Shown: positions 31,640 through 42,349 of the stretch, in pieces | Layout: each line of letters starts with the position of its first letter | How positions within the stretch are numbered: the first letter of the stretch is position 1 | Source: Podocnemis expansa | Taxonomy: Eukaryota > Chordata > Testudines > Podocnemididae | Reading direction: 5' to 3' | Length of the DNA stretch: 64,000 nucleotides | Assembly (NCBI GenBank): GCA_007922195.1 | Contig: ML682005.1 | Span: 30,907,042-30,971,041, forward strand | The notes under the pieces: generated by a model | Databases searched by the model: none | Seen by the model: the letters and a program-made list of their open reading frames with translations, nothing else | Told to the model about the DNA's origin: nothing | Program-made: the position numbers and the translations under genes

Positions 31640-34600
31640 ATAACAGCTGGCCCACATAAATTTTGGGTGACACCTGTGTTGGAAGGCAAACCTGTATGCA
31701 TGGAACTGGACACTGGCTCAGCTGTTTCATTAGTTTCTAACATTGTGTATGAGAAGTACTTTAGACATCTGCCATTTAAGCCAACATTAGTTGTTTTGAA
31801 GACATATGCTGGGGAGGCTGTTCCCCTGTTGGGTACTATTGATGTGAAAGTAGTGCTCAATGAACAGACCACAAATCTGTCACTGTTTGTGATGATAAAT
31901 AATCACCCAGCCCTAATGGAAAGATCTTGGATCAGGAAAATCCAAATGAATCGGGCAGAAGTGCACAAATTGACTGAAGAAGAAATAAGTCTAGCAGTGA
32001 TACTAATGAAGGATGCTGCTGTTTTTGGAGAAGACTTACGCAGCATGAAGAGAATCACCATGAAGTTAAATTTTAAGCCTGAATGCCGACCAAAATGTTT
32101 GAAGGCCAGAATGGTGCCATTTGCCATCAGACCCATGGTGGAAGAAAACTTGGAGTGGCTAGTCAAGGAGGGAGTCTCAGTGCTAGTTACTCACAGCCAG
32201 TGGGGAACACCCACTGTCCCAATAGTTAAAAAGGATGGCTTCACTCAGATTTCTGGAGATTTCAAGGTCATTGTCAACTGAATGTTATGTGTGAAGTAAT
32301 GTCCTCCTCCCCACATTGAGGACATCTTTGCAGGTTTGTCTGGGGGACAAAAATTTAGCAAGACTGATTTAAGTCAAGCATACTGTGCGTTGGGCCTCCT
32401 GGGATAACTTTCTGAATGTGACAAAATCAGGGCAAGCTGCAAAACCAGGGGTCAAACCCCCAAACCACTGATGGATGGTACTTAAACCAGTCTCCCACTC
32501 AGTAACAAAACATGTTCCTGATTCCCCCACTCTGATCATCACTGAGCATAACAAAGCAGAAAGCCCCCTTACTGCACATCAGTTCCTATGGTCCCCTCTA
32601 GCCACTGGGTCTCTTAAAGAAATAGGTTCTTCTGACCCCAAAGAGCCAGCCACATCACCCAGAACAATATAGGCTTGGATCTTACCCAAAATACCATGCT
32701 GCTGGCCAATCCTTTAGTAACTACAACTAAAAGGTTTAATAAAAAAGCAAAACAAACAAAATATGAAAAATGTTAAAGGGTCAAAGTGGATCACATACCT
32801 ATAAATGATTTAGAGTCCATAGAAAGCAAATGCTTGAAGATCCTGTAGTTTGAAGGGTAGTCCCACTCCTCTGGTGTGCACCCAGCAGCAGCAGCAGCTA
32901 GGTGGGTCTCAGTCCTTTGTTCAGTCCCGGAAGAACAGGTCCACAGGAGGGTGTCGGTTGCAGACAGGCTGAAGACTAAAGACTGAAGACAAAATGGAGA
33001 ATGGCCTATGCCCTTTTATCGCCTTTTGGCCCTCCCCCTGCTCTCAAGGTCCTTGCCAGATCAAAATGGAGGTAGACTACATGGTCAGTCTGGGTAACTG
33101 GTCAAACAGGTTTCCTCTTGGGCCCACTGTAGTTAGGAGCTCCTCCTTTGGGGCCATTAGTATGACAATAGTTTGCAGACGCCCAGTCTAGAATTTCCTC
33201 AGTTCAAACAATTTGGAACACAAATAAAATGAATAAGACTCCTAATTTCTAATACAAATATGATACCTACAAATAAATCATATAATCATTCCTAGCAGAT
33301 TACAGCCTTGCTATTGATACTAAACATGGCATATCACATATGGATTACCACAAATGTGAAATATCAATATGAAAGACAATCCTAAACAGTCCCCCAGACC
33401 CAGACAGTGTCACACATACTTACAGATGCACATTGAAGAAAAATCTCAAGAGTTAACTATCGTAACACATAAGGGGTTGTGCAGATACTGCCATTTACCT
33501 TTCAGAATTACTTCAGCCCCAGGTCTGTTCCAGAGGGCAATGGACCAGATTTTGAGTGGCTTATCATGAGTACAGTGCTGTCTAGACATCCTGGTCACTG
33601 GCAAAAATGAGGAGGAACACCTTATGAACTTGAAAGCTACTCTTCAAAGACTGGAAGAGTACGGTTTGTGTGTTCAGAGACAAATGTAAATTTTTCCAGC
33701 CCTCAGCTGAATATTTAGGACATATAATTGTCACTGATGGTCTCCATAAGTCTCCAGCTAAGGTTAAGGCTATAGTGGATACACCACTTCCTCAGAATGT
33801 AAACCAATTTTGCTCTTTCTTAGGATTATTGAATTATTATGGCAAGTTTACTCCACAGTTAGTGACACTCCCAAAACCCCTACATGAGTTAATTGAGCCA
33901 AACAAGGGATGGAACTAGACTGAAGTCTGTGATATTGTATTTAACAAAGCTAAACTCACACTGGTAAACTCCAGGGTTCTGACACATTTTGATCCATCTT
34001 TGCCCCTACAGTTGGCCTGTGATGCCTCCCCTTATAGAGTAGGGATGTATTGTCACATATTATGCCTTCAGGTGAAGAGAGGCCTATTGCTTTTGCTTTA
34101 TGCACCATGGCCAAGGCAGAAAGTAAACAATGCCCAAATCAAATGCAAAACACTGGGCATTGTTTTTGGCATTCGAAAATTTCACCAGTACCTGTGCAGA
34201 AAGAAGTTCACACTTCTCACTGATCATCTATCCCTGACATCAATTTTGGGGCCACACACAGGCATTCCACCTTTGGCTGCTACTCGTATGGAAGGATGGG
34301 CACTCATACTTGCTGGATACACATATGAAATTAAATATAGGCAATCCTCTTAGCATTGCAATGCTGATAGTCTTTCAAGGCTACCCTTACCAGTATGTCA
34401 TCAAGATCTGGGTCAGGAAGGAATCTTTTACTTTGAACAGGTGGAAAACACACCTGTCATGGCTAGTCAAGTGGAAAGTGCAACACGCGTTGACCCAGTA
34501 CTGTTTAAGTTATGGATTTCATGGTGCATGGACCATTCTTATCTGACTCCCAGGTTTCACCTGACCTCCGCCTCTACGTGTCTAGGAGGAAGGAGTTATC

Positions 34601-35600
34601 GACTCAGTGTGGGTGTTTGTTGGGGGGTATGTGTGTCATTATCCCACCTTCATTAAGACCATGTTTGTTGGAACAGCTACATTCAAGTCACTGTGGTATA
34701 GTGTGCATGAAAGAAATTGCATGGAGCTATACCTGAGAGCCAGCCTTGGACAGGGCCATCAAAAGACAGCTAGAGCTTGTACCTCATGCCAGAGCATCTG
34801 GAACGCACCTCAGTTGGCACCCCTTCACCCATGGGATTGGCCTGAAAGGACCTGGGAATGTATTCCTGTTGATTTTGCTGGCCCATTTGAAGGACATGTT
34901 TTTAAATTGTTGTTGATGCCCATTCAAAATGGCCAGATGTCTCTATAATGCAGTCCTCTACTGTGGAAAACACTATCCAGACCCTACATGTCTTCTTTAG
35001 TCATTATGGTCTTCCAGAACAGCTGGTGAGTGACAATGGACTGCAGTTCATTTCTCGGGATTTTGAAACTTTTATGAAGGCCAATGGAATACATCACATC
35101 AGGTCAGCACTGTATCATCCTTCCACCAGTGGACTCACTGAAAGGTTTGTACAGACTATGAAGCAAGCTCTAAAATCTGCGAGGGGAGGTTCACCTCTTC
35201 AGAAGTGTCTGGACAACTTCTTGTTATCCTAAAGAAACATTCCACAGACTATGACTAAAGCATCCCCAGCTTTTCTTATGATGCGACGGCAGTTGCGTGC
35301 CTGCTTTAATTTGTTGAAGCTATGAGAAACGCGACAAGTGGTTCAATGCCAACAGCAGGACCACATCATCAGACATGCACCATGAATGAAGGCACCTTCA
35401 GTATCAGTCTTCATTCGAAACTACACTTCAGGAGCTAAATGGGTCCAGCAACTGTCATCATCCAAACAGCACCTGTTTCCTACTCTGTCCAGATGGCGGA
35501 TGGCCTGGTTTGGCAACAGCATGTAGATCAGTTGCTACTCAGTCATACCCATCAGAGGATGCATCTCCAAATGACATAACTGACTTCATCCTTACAGATG
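31640..35600 (+). pseudogene. Gypsy pol remnant: PR, RT, RNase H, IN
   Basis: Protease: active site LDTGSAVSLVS near 31711-31743. Reverse transcriptase: the fingers region KARMVPFAIRP (32101-32133) is followed by SQWGTPTVPIVKKDG and KTDLSQAY, then the solo LTR. It resumes as LQMHIEEKSQE and RYCHLPFRITSAP. The catalytic YxDD is damaged: 33576-33590 reads C-C-L-D-I, so one aspartate codon is missing. RNase H: LACDASPYRVG (34014-34046) and LTDHLSL. Integrase: broken zinc-binding region near 34680-34800, then VDFAGPF and SDNG-QFISRDFETF with an ALYHPSTSGLTERFVQTMK segment (35112-35168), consistent with a DDE core. C-terminal sequence follows to about 35600. There are numerous stops and shifts. 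Confidence 0.88.
32384..33414. mobile_element. Solo LTR inside gypsy RT, 5-bp duplication
   Basis: The 1,031-bp block begins TGTGCGTTGGG and ends CAGTGTCACA. CATAC flanks it on both sides (32379-32383 and 33415-33419). Removing it rejoins the gypsy reverse-transcriptase frame between KTDLSQAY and LQMHIEEK, so the borders are well supported. On the minus strand an ATAAAAG box near 33020 could be a TATA element, which suggests minus orientation, but this is weak. Confidence 0.9.
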
Positions 35601-35964
35601 ATATTATAACATCAAGGCATGAAACAGCTCTTTGTGTCTCTCCTCTTCAATGCCTTCATCTGTCTCCCTGGATCAACCGGACACAACAGCCTCTCTGGTT
35701 CTGGATATTTCCCCAATACCTGTAGTCACACTGCCACCAATACCACCTTCCAGTGTGGGCCTGGGCACACCAGAAGTTCACCATGATCTATCTACAGACA
35801 GACAGTCTCTTAATCAGCTGCATCTTTAGCTAGTGATGACCCCTCTTCATGGGGCAGAATAATTCCCAGGGGTTTGATGGAGATGGAGCAGTCTACCCTC
35901 ATCTCCTAATTTAATGTTTATTCTTTCAGGGGGGAGGGCTTTTTCATTAGAGAGGGAGGAATAG

Positions 35965-36096
35965 TGGTGTTTTAGACTACCTAGAGTCATTGGGGTTGTC
36001 ATACTGATAAATAGGAGGGTTATTTTAGTGTTTGGGGATCCCCTCTGTCTGGTTCCTTCAGCTCTCAGTTATCTTTCAATAAAGATTCCCTACACA
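35965..36096 (+). repeat. Gypsy 3' LTR, first part
   Basis: Starts TGGTGTTTTAGACTACC right after the polypurine tract and contains AATAAA at about 36079. The hAT element at 36097 cuts it, and it probably resumes at 37563 with GCTCTGAATATGCTGCC. Confidence 0.65.
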
Positions 36097-36173
36097 CAAG
36101 GCCATCCCTAGTGTGAAGCAGGGCCCAGGACAAATCAGTTTCTGCAGGGCCCTCCTATTTTAGACTTTGTGGG

Positions 36174-36340
36174 TAATGTTCCCCCTAAGCTGTTGATGCA
36201 GCTGAGCAAGTTATGGATGCAGCTGAGCAAGTTCCCCACCCGTTCTCCAAGCCCCACCTTGCCCCTTTCCCCATTGCCTGCTGGCTCCCCGAATGCATCC
36301 AGAACTTGTTCAGCTGCATCATCAGCTTAGAGTGGACTTT
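36174..36340. mobile_element. Nested CAATGTTCCC-family element
   Basis: TAATGTTCCCCCTAAGCTG at the left and CAGCTTAGAGTGGA at the right are the family's inverted ends. CTTTGTGG before and CTTTGGTGG after look like a decayed 8-bp duplication, which would place this family in the hAT group. Confidence 0.65.
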
Positions 36341-36988
36341 GGTGGCCATGTCATATTTTTTCTTTAATAAAAATAAATAAATTTCTAGCCCTCAGTTGCA
36401 GAGAAAAAGCAGAAAAACATGACCTTACCTTATCCTAAAGGCTCACAATCCAGAAGTCAGAAAATGAACCCCCTATTTATTATTTCTTTAAACTTCTCTT
36501 GATTTTTTAAGTGAGTTTTAATAATATATTTAGGACCAACATTATTATCTTTTAATGTTTGTAGTGCGCAGTACTGAATGTGTCATGGTGATATTTCATC
36601 AGCCTCCCAGCCAAGTGGACAGGAGTATTTGGTACTCTTCCTTGTGTTTCTGGTCTTCTGTTCAAGATGGGCACAAATTCTACAAGTTAAATAAAGTTAA
36701 ACATTTTAGATCAGTTAAATTGAAAATTCAGACAGAGTGATTATTTTTGGACAATATCAAGAAATAAATCCTGTTCCTCTCTTAGCTTAAAGCACTAGAT
36801 TCCAATTGTCTAATGTATGTTATTTCCTTTATACCTTCTGACTCTCTCCTTTGCTCTCTTATTTTAACATATGTATTCATACATTCCCCATTGCTTTGCA
36901 GCAGGTCTAAGTAATGAAATTCAGGTACTGTCTGAGGATGAGAAGAAGAAACAATGGACCTTCGGCCTCCTCTCAGATACCCTGATGT

Positions 36989-37114
36989 AAAACAAACAAG
37001 GAGTCCTGTGGCACTTTTAAAAGCTAACAAATAAATAATTTTTTTAGTCTTTAAAGCTGCCACAGGATTCCTTGTTTGTTTTGCTAAACTAGACCCACAC
37101 GGCCCCCCCTTTGG
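36989..37114. mobile_element. PLE terminal-repeat dimer without ribozyme
   Basis: AACAAGGAGTCCTGTGGCAC on the plus strand is followed by its inverted partner GCCACAGGATTCCTTGTT and the terminal segment CTAAACTAGACCCACACGG. The head-to-head arrangement matches 25288-25631, but the ribozyme segment between the arms is missing. Confidence 0.75.
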
Positions 37115-37957
37115 AACTTGTCAACATGCTACGTATCAGTGATGGCACCAGGTTTCCCATTGCAGAGGAGAAATAAAGGACATCTTCGCCTCAGTGTGGT
37201 CCAGGCTGTTTTCCTCTTTGCCAGGCTTTGGAACTGCTGGGCTGAATGAAACCAATCACAACGGGGCATATTCACAATGCAGAAGGAAGGAAGAAAGACT
37301 TTAAAATATTTTGATTGATAGCCATTAACCCTAAAAAGCCCAGCATTTCTGTACAAGTACTAGCCTGGGGTCTTCTCTCTCAGTTGTAATGGATCATTAT
37401 CTGCACAGAAAAGTCAGCACAAAAAGCCATCAGTGAAGGCTGAATACACAGCCTCACTGGGCCTGATCCTTCCTCCTTCTGTCTGTGTGGGCCCCTCTGA
37501 AGCACAGGGCCAGGGGTGGCTGCCCCTCTCGCCCCCCCCCCAAGGATAGCCCTGCCCACACAGCTCTGAATATGCTGCCTCTCGTTATTTGACTATGCAT
37601 AGCATTCCCCACCTTATTTCTTTTCTTACCTATTCCTCTCTTTTTTCCTTCTACTTAATAAATCTGGATTAGCCAGACAAGGTGGTATATTTTGCAACAC
37701 TGCTCAAGAACAGGCAGCTAAAAGCAATGCTTTAAACAGTACAATGCTGGGACAAGTTTGCCAGATCTCACAGTAGTTATAAATGGTGTACTGTACATGT
37801 GTTGTTCTCCCCAACAGTGAGGTTGCACATGAGAGTCAACAGTAGAGAGAGAATCTGCTTTTCTCTCTTTGATGTTCTTTTCTTTCTTCTTGTACATGTT
37901 TTGTTTAATCTTAAAAGCAGGATCAGATTTTAACAGAGATTCAGCCCACCTGAACAA

Positions 37958-38155
37958 ACTTTCTTCTTCAAGCACTGCTCACATCATTCAGTTAAAGGTG
38001 TCTACATGCTGCAGTGCACGGGAGGTCAGAAGGTCTTTAGCCTAAGCCTGTCAGGTCAGGGACAGCAGCCAACACGCCCTCCGTACCGCAACCGCGGCTA
38101 TATAGGTGACCCTGACTCCGACACCCCCCCAGTTCCTTCTTTCCACCCTCAGCGA
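37958..38155 (+). repeat. DIRS left inverted terminal repeat
   Basis: CTTTAGCCTAAGCCTGTCAG (38034-38053) is found in exact reverse complement at 43611-43630. The similarity continues outward through CTGCTCACAT and inward to GTGACCCTGAC before a C-rich stretch. Confidence 0.9.
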
Positions 38156-38317
38156 CAGTATAGGAATAGTTAAAACTTGCGATTGCAAGTGCTTGTCTTT
38201 GCTTGTTCGTGTTAGCAATGCTGGGATTCAAGCCTTGCCCATCTTCCTGTAAAGCCTTCCCAAATCAATGATGCCCATGGGAAATGCCTTATGTGCCTTG
38301 GTGAGTTGCAACTCATG

Positions 38318-38716
38318 GGCTGTGTTCCCACACAGTGGGTTATTTCGATACGGTTGTTATGAAACAACCGTATATCGAAATAACGCTTATTTCTAAACAA
38401 CTTATTTCAAATTAACAAAATGTTAATTCAAAATAAGGAAAAAAAGCCGGAATCAAAATAGCGATTCCGGACAACAGTTATTTCGAAACGACTCACCGTT
38501 GTTTCGAAACATGTTCATAGGGCTTTGTTTCAAAACAACCATTGCGAAACAACGTTGTTTCGCCCACAGACTAGGTTTAACTTGTTTCAAAACAACGCGG
38601 TTGTTTTGGAACAACGGGAACCGTTGTTCTGAAACAACCGTGCGTCGTGTGAACAGCCAAAACCTTATTTCGAAACAACCTCCGTTTCGAAATAAGGAGG
38701 CTGTGTGAACACAGCC
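38318..38716. mobile_element. Palindromic element nested in DIRS
   Basis: GGCTGTGTTCCCACAC and GTGTGAACACAGCC are its inverted ends, flanked by ATG on both sides (38315-38317 and 38717-38719). The 399-bp interior combines TTATTTCGAAATAA words with GTTGTTTCGAAACAAC words and several hairpins. Many CG centres are intact, indicating a young copy. Confidence 0.9.
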
Positions 38717-38719
38717 ATG

Positions 38720-40557
38720 GAGAATTACTCCATTTGTGAGTCCTTTAAGTGGCAAAACCTACAAGGACAGGGAAAGGAGGCTGGGTGAGCTGGCTCAGGA
38801 ATGGGCATCCCAACCAGCACTGGCACCGCATGCAAACTCTGCACTGGAACCAGTCCAGTGCTCCTCTCCAGCTAAGAGAAAGAAGCCACAATTGGGATCT
38901 GACTTGGCGCCATTTCGGAGCCGTCTTGCATTGGCCCCGACCACCCCGCCAAAAAGGTTGGGACCAGGGCACCTTTCAGTATTGTCGAACAGAGAGGCCC
39001 TGGCAGCAGCGAAGACCTTGTTGCAAACACTGGTTCCGGTACCATCAAAGCAAGGCCGGTCCTGGGGCAAACTGGCGCTATCAATGAAGGAATGATCCCG
39101 TAAAAATCCGGTACCAAACCCAGCTTCGGCATGGTCCAGTTCACCAGCTCTGTAAAATGGTACCAATTATCGTGCAGGTACCAAGAACTCCTCCCTGGAC
39201 TCTTTGAGTGAGCACTTGGTACTGTGCTCCCAAAGCTCCAGAAGTGTGAGATTCTCTTCCGCCTCTTTGTCCTCCTCCAGCGCTTCCCCTCGGTACTGCG
39301 GATCGCCAAGAACCGACCTCCGGTACTAACAGATGTGCAGTTAAGTGGTGTCAAAAGCATCTGCCTATGCCATGGCCTGGAGAAGATGTTCCCCCGGCAA
39401 CTTTGGGCTGTTCGCCTACCGCGCCAACCCCAACTCTGCTAGTGTGGACAAGTCTGTCTCACCATAGGAGCAGCAGCGCAGGACCTGATGGAGAAAGAGG
39501 CCAGTCCCAGCCCCATCGGTCTGCGACTCTACATTCATCCAATGACTGGTCCCAGGGGTGGACAGCCCGGATGACCAATGATGCCCCAGTTCCCAGCATC
39601 TATCAGTACCACCATCAACCCAGATGCCTGACTCATCGAACCTCTCTGACGACGAGTCTGATCCGCACTCTACCCAGCGTAGCAGATCACATGTCCATTT
39701 CTCCTCTTCTCCAGATGACATAACCTTCCAAAGCCCCATGGCATAGAGGTATGACCCCCGTACTCAGCAGAAACTGCTCCAACGAATGGTGGCAAACCTT
39801 AACTTGGATTTGGGGGTTGTCAAAGAAGAGTGCAACCCTCTGTTTGATGTCGAGGATGCTGTCCCTCCTGCAAGAGTCTCTGTACACCTCCACGAAGGGG
39901 TCTATAGCATTGCGAGGGTGCGCTGACAAACCCCATCATCAAACACTCCAGTGTCTAAATTGCTGATTGGAAGTATCCTGTTCCCTCTGAAAAGTTCATG
40001 TTCCTCTTCTGTCACTCCACACCAGGGTCCCTGGCAGCAGATGCCATTAATCAGAGGGAAAGACAGGGCCAACTAGGCTCTGCCCCTAAAAATAAGGAAG
40101 CTAAGAAACTTGATTTGTTTGGCAGGAAGGTTTACTCCACCTCCACCTTGCAGTTGCACTTTCCCAATCACCAAGCCCTCAGGGAAAGGTACGTGTTCAA
40201 CCTCTGGAGGGCCATGGAGGGCTTCCGTGATAGCGTCCCCAGGGAATGCCTGCGGCACTTTGAGACTGTGGTTGAGGAAGGGGTTCTGGCCTCTATGGAT
40301 GCCCTGATGACCTCTTGGGATGCTTCTGATACAGCCTCATGCAACATGGCCTCTGCTGTTGCTATGAGGTGGGCGGCCTGGCTGCAAAGGTCAGATCTTT
40401 CCCAACAGATGCAGTTGATCATTCAGAACCTCCCATTTGAAGCGCTCTAGGGCTACTCTCAAGTCCTTGGACAGGTACACACCACCACCGGCTAGACATG
40501 TGTTCCAGTCCCAGCAGCTTCAGCCACAAGCCCAGCAGCTGCAGCAGCAAACCCAAG
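38720..40557 (+). pseudogene. DIRS gag-like ORF remnant
   Basis: The best-preserved part is 39998-40450, including KLDLFGRKVYSTSTLQLHF and a helical segment, LRERYVFNLWRAMEGFRD, typical of the DIRS gag-like protein. Upstream, 38736-39970 is proline- and serine-rich in several frames and broken by shifts. Downstream a Q-rich tract (QQLQQQTQ) ends abruptly at the PLE border at 40557. The N-terminal coding part seems to begin before the nested element at 38318, with a possible CLRCLG-like zinc motif destroyed there. The protein probably coats the RNA. The family call is from similarity of phrases, not a search. Confidence 0.78.
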
Positions 40558-40599
40558 AGCTTTTGTGGGAGAAAATCCCACGTCAGATTCTTCGAAGAT

Positions 40600-41277
40600 T
40601 CTACAGCCAAGCCCCAAGATATAACCGCATCCCCTCTGATCCCTCAGACAGAGACAGACATCTTGAGGATCTCTATCAAGCATTCTTGAAACTACAGTAC
40701 CCACCTGAGGAAGAAAGAAAACAAAATTGACAGAGCTAGATGGGTTCCCCAAAGTCATCTACTACAGGAGAGGCTTAAGAAAGCAAACAGAACACCACTA
40801 GTCACCACATACAACCCTTAAGTCAGACCTCTGCAACAGATCATTAGGGACCTACAGCCTATTCTAAAAGATGATTCCTCACTCTCTCAAGCCTTGGGAG
40901 ACAGACCTCTCCTTGCCTACAAACAGCCACCCAATCTTAAACAGATACTCACCAGCAACTACAGATCTAACAACAGAAACATTAAAGCAGGCACACACCC
41001 CTGCAACAATCCACGCTGCCAAGTCTGCCTGCATATCTGCACAATAGATATCATCATAGGTCCTAGTCAAGCCTGCTACTCCATCAAAGGTTCATTTACC
41101 TTCTCATCTACTAATATGATCTATGCCATCATGTGCCAGAAATGCCCCAACACCCTATACATTGGACAAACAGGAAGATTGCCACGCAAAAGAATAAATG
41201 AACATAGGGCTGGTATCAGAAATCACAAAACAAAGAAACCAGTTGCTGAGCACTTCATCTTTCTAATCACTCGATAA
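40600..41277 (+). pseudogene. PLE C-terminus with GIY-YIG endonuclease
   Basis: The last reading frame (40894-41277) is open: LGDRPLLAYKQPPNLKQIL, then a cysteine cluster CNNPRCQVCLHIC (about 40999-41041). The GIY-YIG nuclease follows, with MIYAIMCQKCPNTLYIGQTGR (about 41116-41180), the conserved arginine in RKRINEH, and the H/K-rich IRNHKTKKPVAEHF. In PLEs this domain nicks target DNA to prime reverse transcription. Upstream residues continue in the same frame through RARWVPQSHLLQERL to a TAA at 40819 and a frameshift near 40730. The reverse-transcriptase domain is absent. Confidence 0.9.
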
Positions 41278-41553
41278 ATGATTTGTTAATGACTGTCAGA
41301 TGTGGCTGGGACATCAAGACTTCAAAGAGAAACAGCTGAACTTGAATTAATATGCAAGCTAAATTCTGTGAAAGCAGGACTGAATCAAGACTATGGGTTC
41401 TTTTCCCATTACAAAAGGTAATTTGACTTCAGGCTTCCCACCTTTTGAACCTAACAACTGTTCTGATTTGCTGTTACTGTATGACCCGATCCTATGTTTT
41501 ATACCCCCTTGCATTTATTTTCATTCCATTCTGTAAGTTCACCCATCTTCGAA

Positions 41554-41591
41554 GCATCTGAGGAAGTGGGATCTCCCACAAAAGCGCATGC
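41554..41591 (+). ncRNA. Hammerhead ribozyme, decayed
   Basis: GCAT, CTGAGGA (fits CUGAnGA), stem II from AGTGGG and CTCCCAC, then AAAA where GAAA is required, GCGC where GCTC is expected, and ATGC. The G-to-A change in the core and the lost U at the cleavage junction should abolish activity. It is in the sense orientation near the 3' end of the PLE, the position reported for PLE hammerheads. Confidence 0.75.
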
Positions 41592-41676
41592 AAAAAATAA
41601 ATCTGTTAGTCTTAAAGTGCCACACAACTTCCTGTTTTTTTACTGGACTAGACTAACACGGCTATCCCTTTTGAAA

Positions 41677-42331
41677 TTGACAAGATCTTGCTGGACAGAA
41701 TAAAAGGCAGAACAGTCCAGATCCTGACAGACAACACGGCGGCCATGTTCTACATGAACCACCAAGAGGGTGTTTGCTCTCTGGACCTCTGCATGAAGTT
41801 GACCAGACTCTGGGAGCTGGCCCTAGCTCATAACTTCATCCCAGTGGCAGCCCATCTTCCTGGGGTGAACAACAGACTAGTGGACTTGCTCAGAAGGACC
41901 ACCCTAGCCCACCACGAATGGTCCCTCCACAGAGCATTGGTGCTCCACCTATTCAACAAATGGGGAACTCCCCAAATGGTCTTTCTTGCGACACTCCAGA
42001 ATCGCAAGTGTTGCCACTTCTATTCTCTCAGGGGTCAGGAGGAGGGCTCACTCACGGATGCACTCCTGCTCCCTTGGACAGGGCCTCTGATATATGTTTC
42101 CCACCAATTCCTATGATGCACAGAGTCCTTCTGAAGGTAAACAGGGATGGAGCAAACATACTGATAGCCCCAGATTGGCCCAGGCAACACTGGTACTTGA
42201 TCTTGCAGGACCTGTCCATAGACACGCCAATCCACCTCCCATTGTGGGCGGATTTGTTGACCCAGAACTCGGGGTGCCTACGGCACCCAAACCACGGTCT
42301 CCTGCACCTAACAGCTTGGAGACTGCATAGC
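41677..42331 (+). pseudogene. DIRS RNase H region
   Basis: VQILTDNTAAMFYMNHQEG (about 41718-41774) contains the TDN motif of DIRS RNase H. LPGVNNRLVDLLRR and a WSLHRALVLHLFNKWG segment follow. After a frameshift near 42005 the frame continues as ILIAPDWPRQHWYLILQDL to a stop at 42329. The start abuts the PLE, so the upstream reverse transcriptase is missing. Confidence 0.85.
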
Positions 42332-42349
42332 TAAATGAGCAAGAAAGAC

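Larger units (their letters stand above)
36097..37554. mobile_element. hAT-like element in the gypsy 3' LTR
   Basis: The left end is CAAGGCCATCCCTAG. The right end in reverse complement is CAGGGCTATCCTTGG, with 11 of 15 matches. The flanking octamers CCTACACA (36089-36096) and CCCACACA (37555-37562) differ at one base. The 1,458-bp interior has no transposase and holds two later insertions, a CAATGTTCCC-family element (36174-36340) and a PLE fragment (36989-37114). Confidence 0.75.
30470..37700 (+). mobile_element. Decayed Ty3/gypsy retrotransposon with nested insertions
   Basis: The order is gag with two zinc knuckles, protease, reverse transcriptase, RNase H and integrase, which is the Ty3/gypsy order. 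A polypurine tract (35949-35961, GAGAGGGAGGA) precedes the 3' LTR. AATATGCTGCCTCT occurs both upstream of gag (30475-30488) and after the hAT insertion at 37569-37582. This suggests that 5' and 3' LTR remnants bracket the element, although the outer edges are uncertain. Insertions are a solo LTR (32384-33414), an A-rich tract in gag (about 30948-31005) and a hAT element (36097-37554). Many stops and frameshifts make it inactive. Confidence 0.88.
40557..41673 (+). mobile_element. 5'-truncated PLE in DIRS
   Basis: The left edge is GAGCTTTTGTGGGAG, an antisense piece of the terminal repeat that begins at the predicted hammerhead cleavage position. The body encodes the end of the PLE protein with its GIY-YIG endonuclease. 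The right part has the TTTATTTTCATTCCATTCT segment, a decayed hammerhead, AATAAATCTGTTAGTC, and the terminus ACTAGACTAACACGG...CCCTTTTG. No target duplication is visible at the DIRS junctions, and the DIRS reverse transcriptase is missing across the site. A deletion therefore accompanied or followed insertion. Confidence 0.88.

Noticed and set aside
36985..37114. A microRNA-type hairpin from the strong inverted repeat
   Set aside because: The arms match the ends of PLE copies elsewhere in the window, so the hairpin is a head-to-head repeat and not a dedicated RNA gene.
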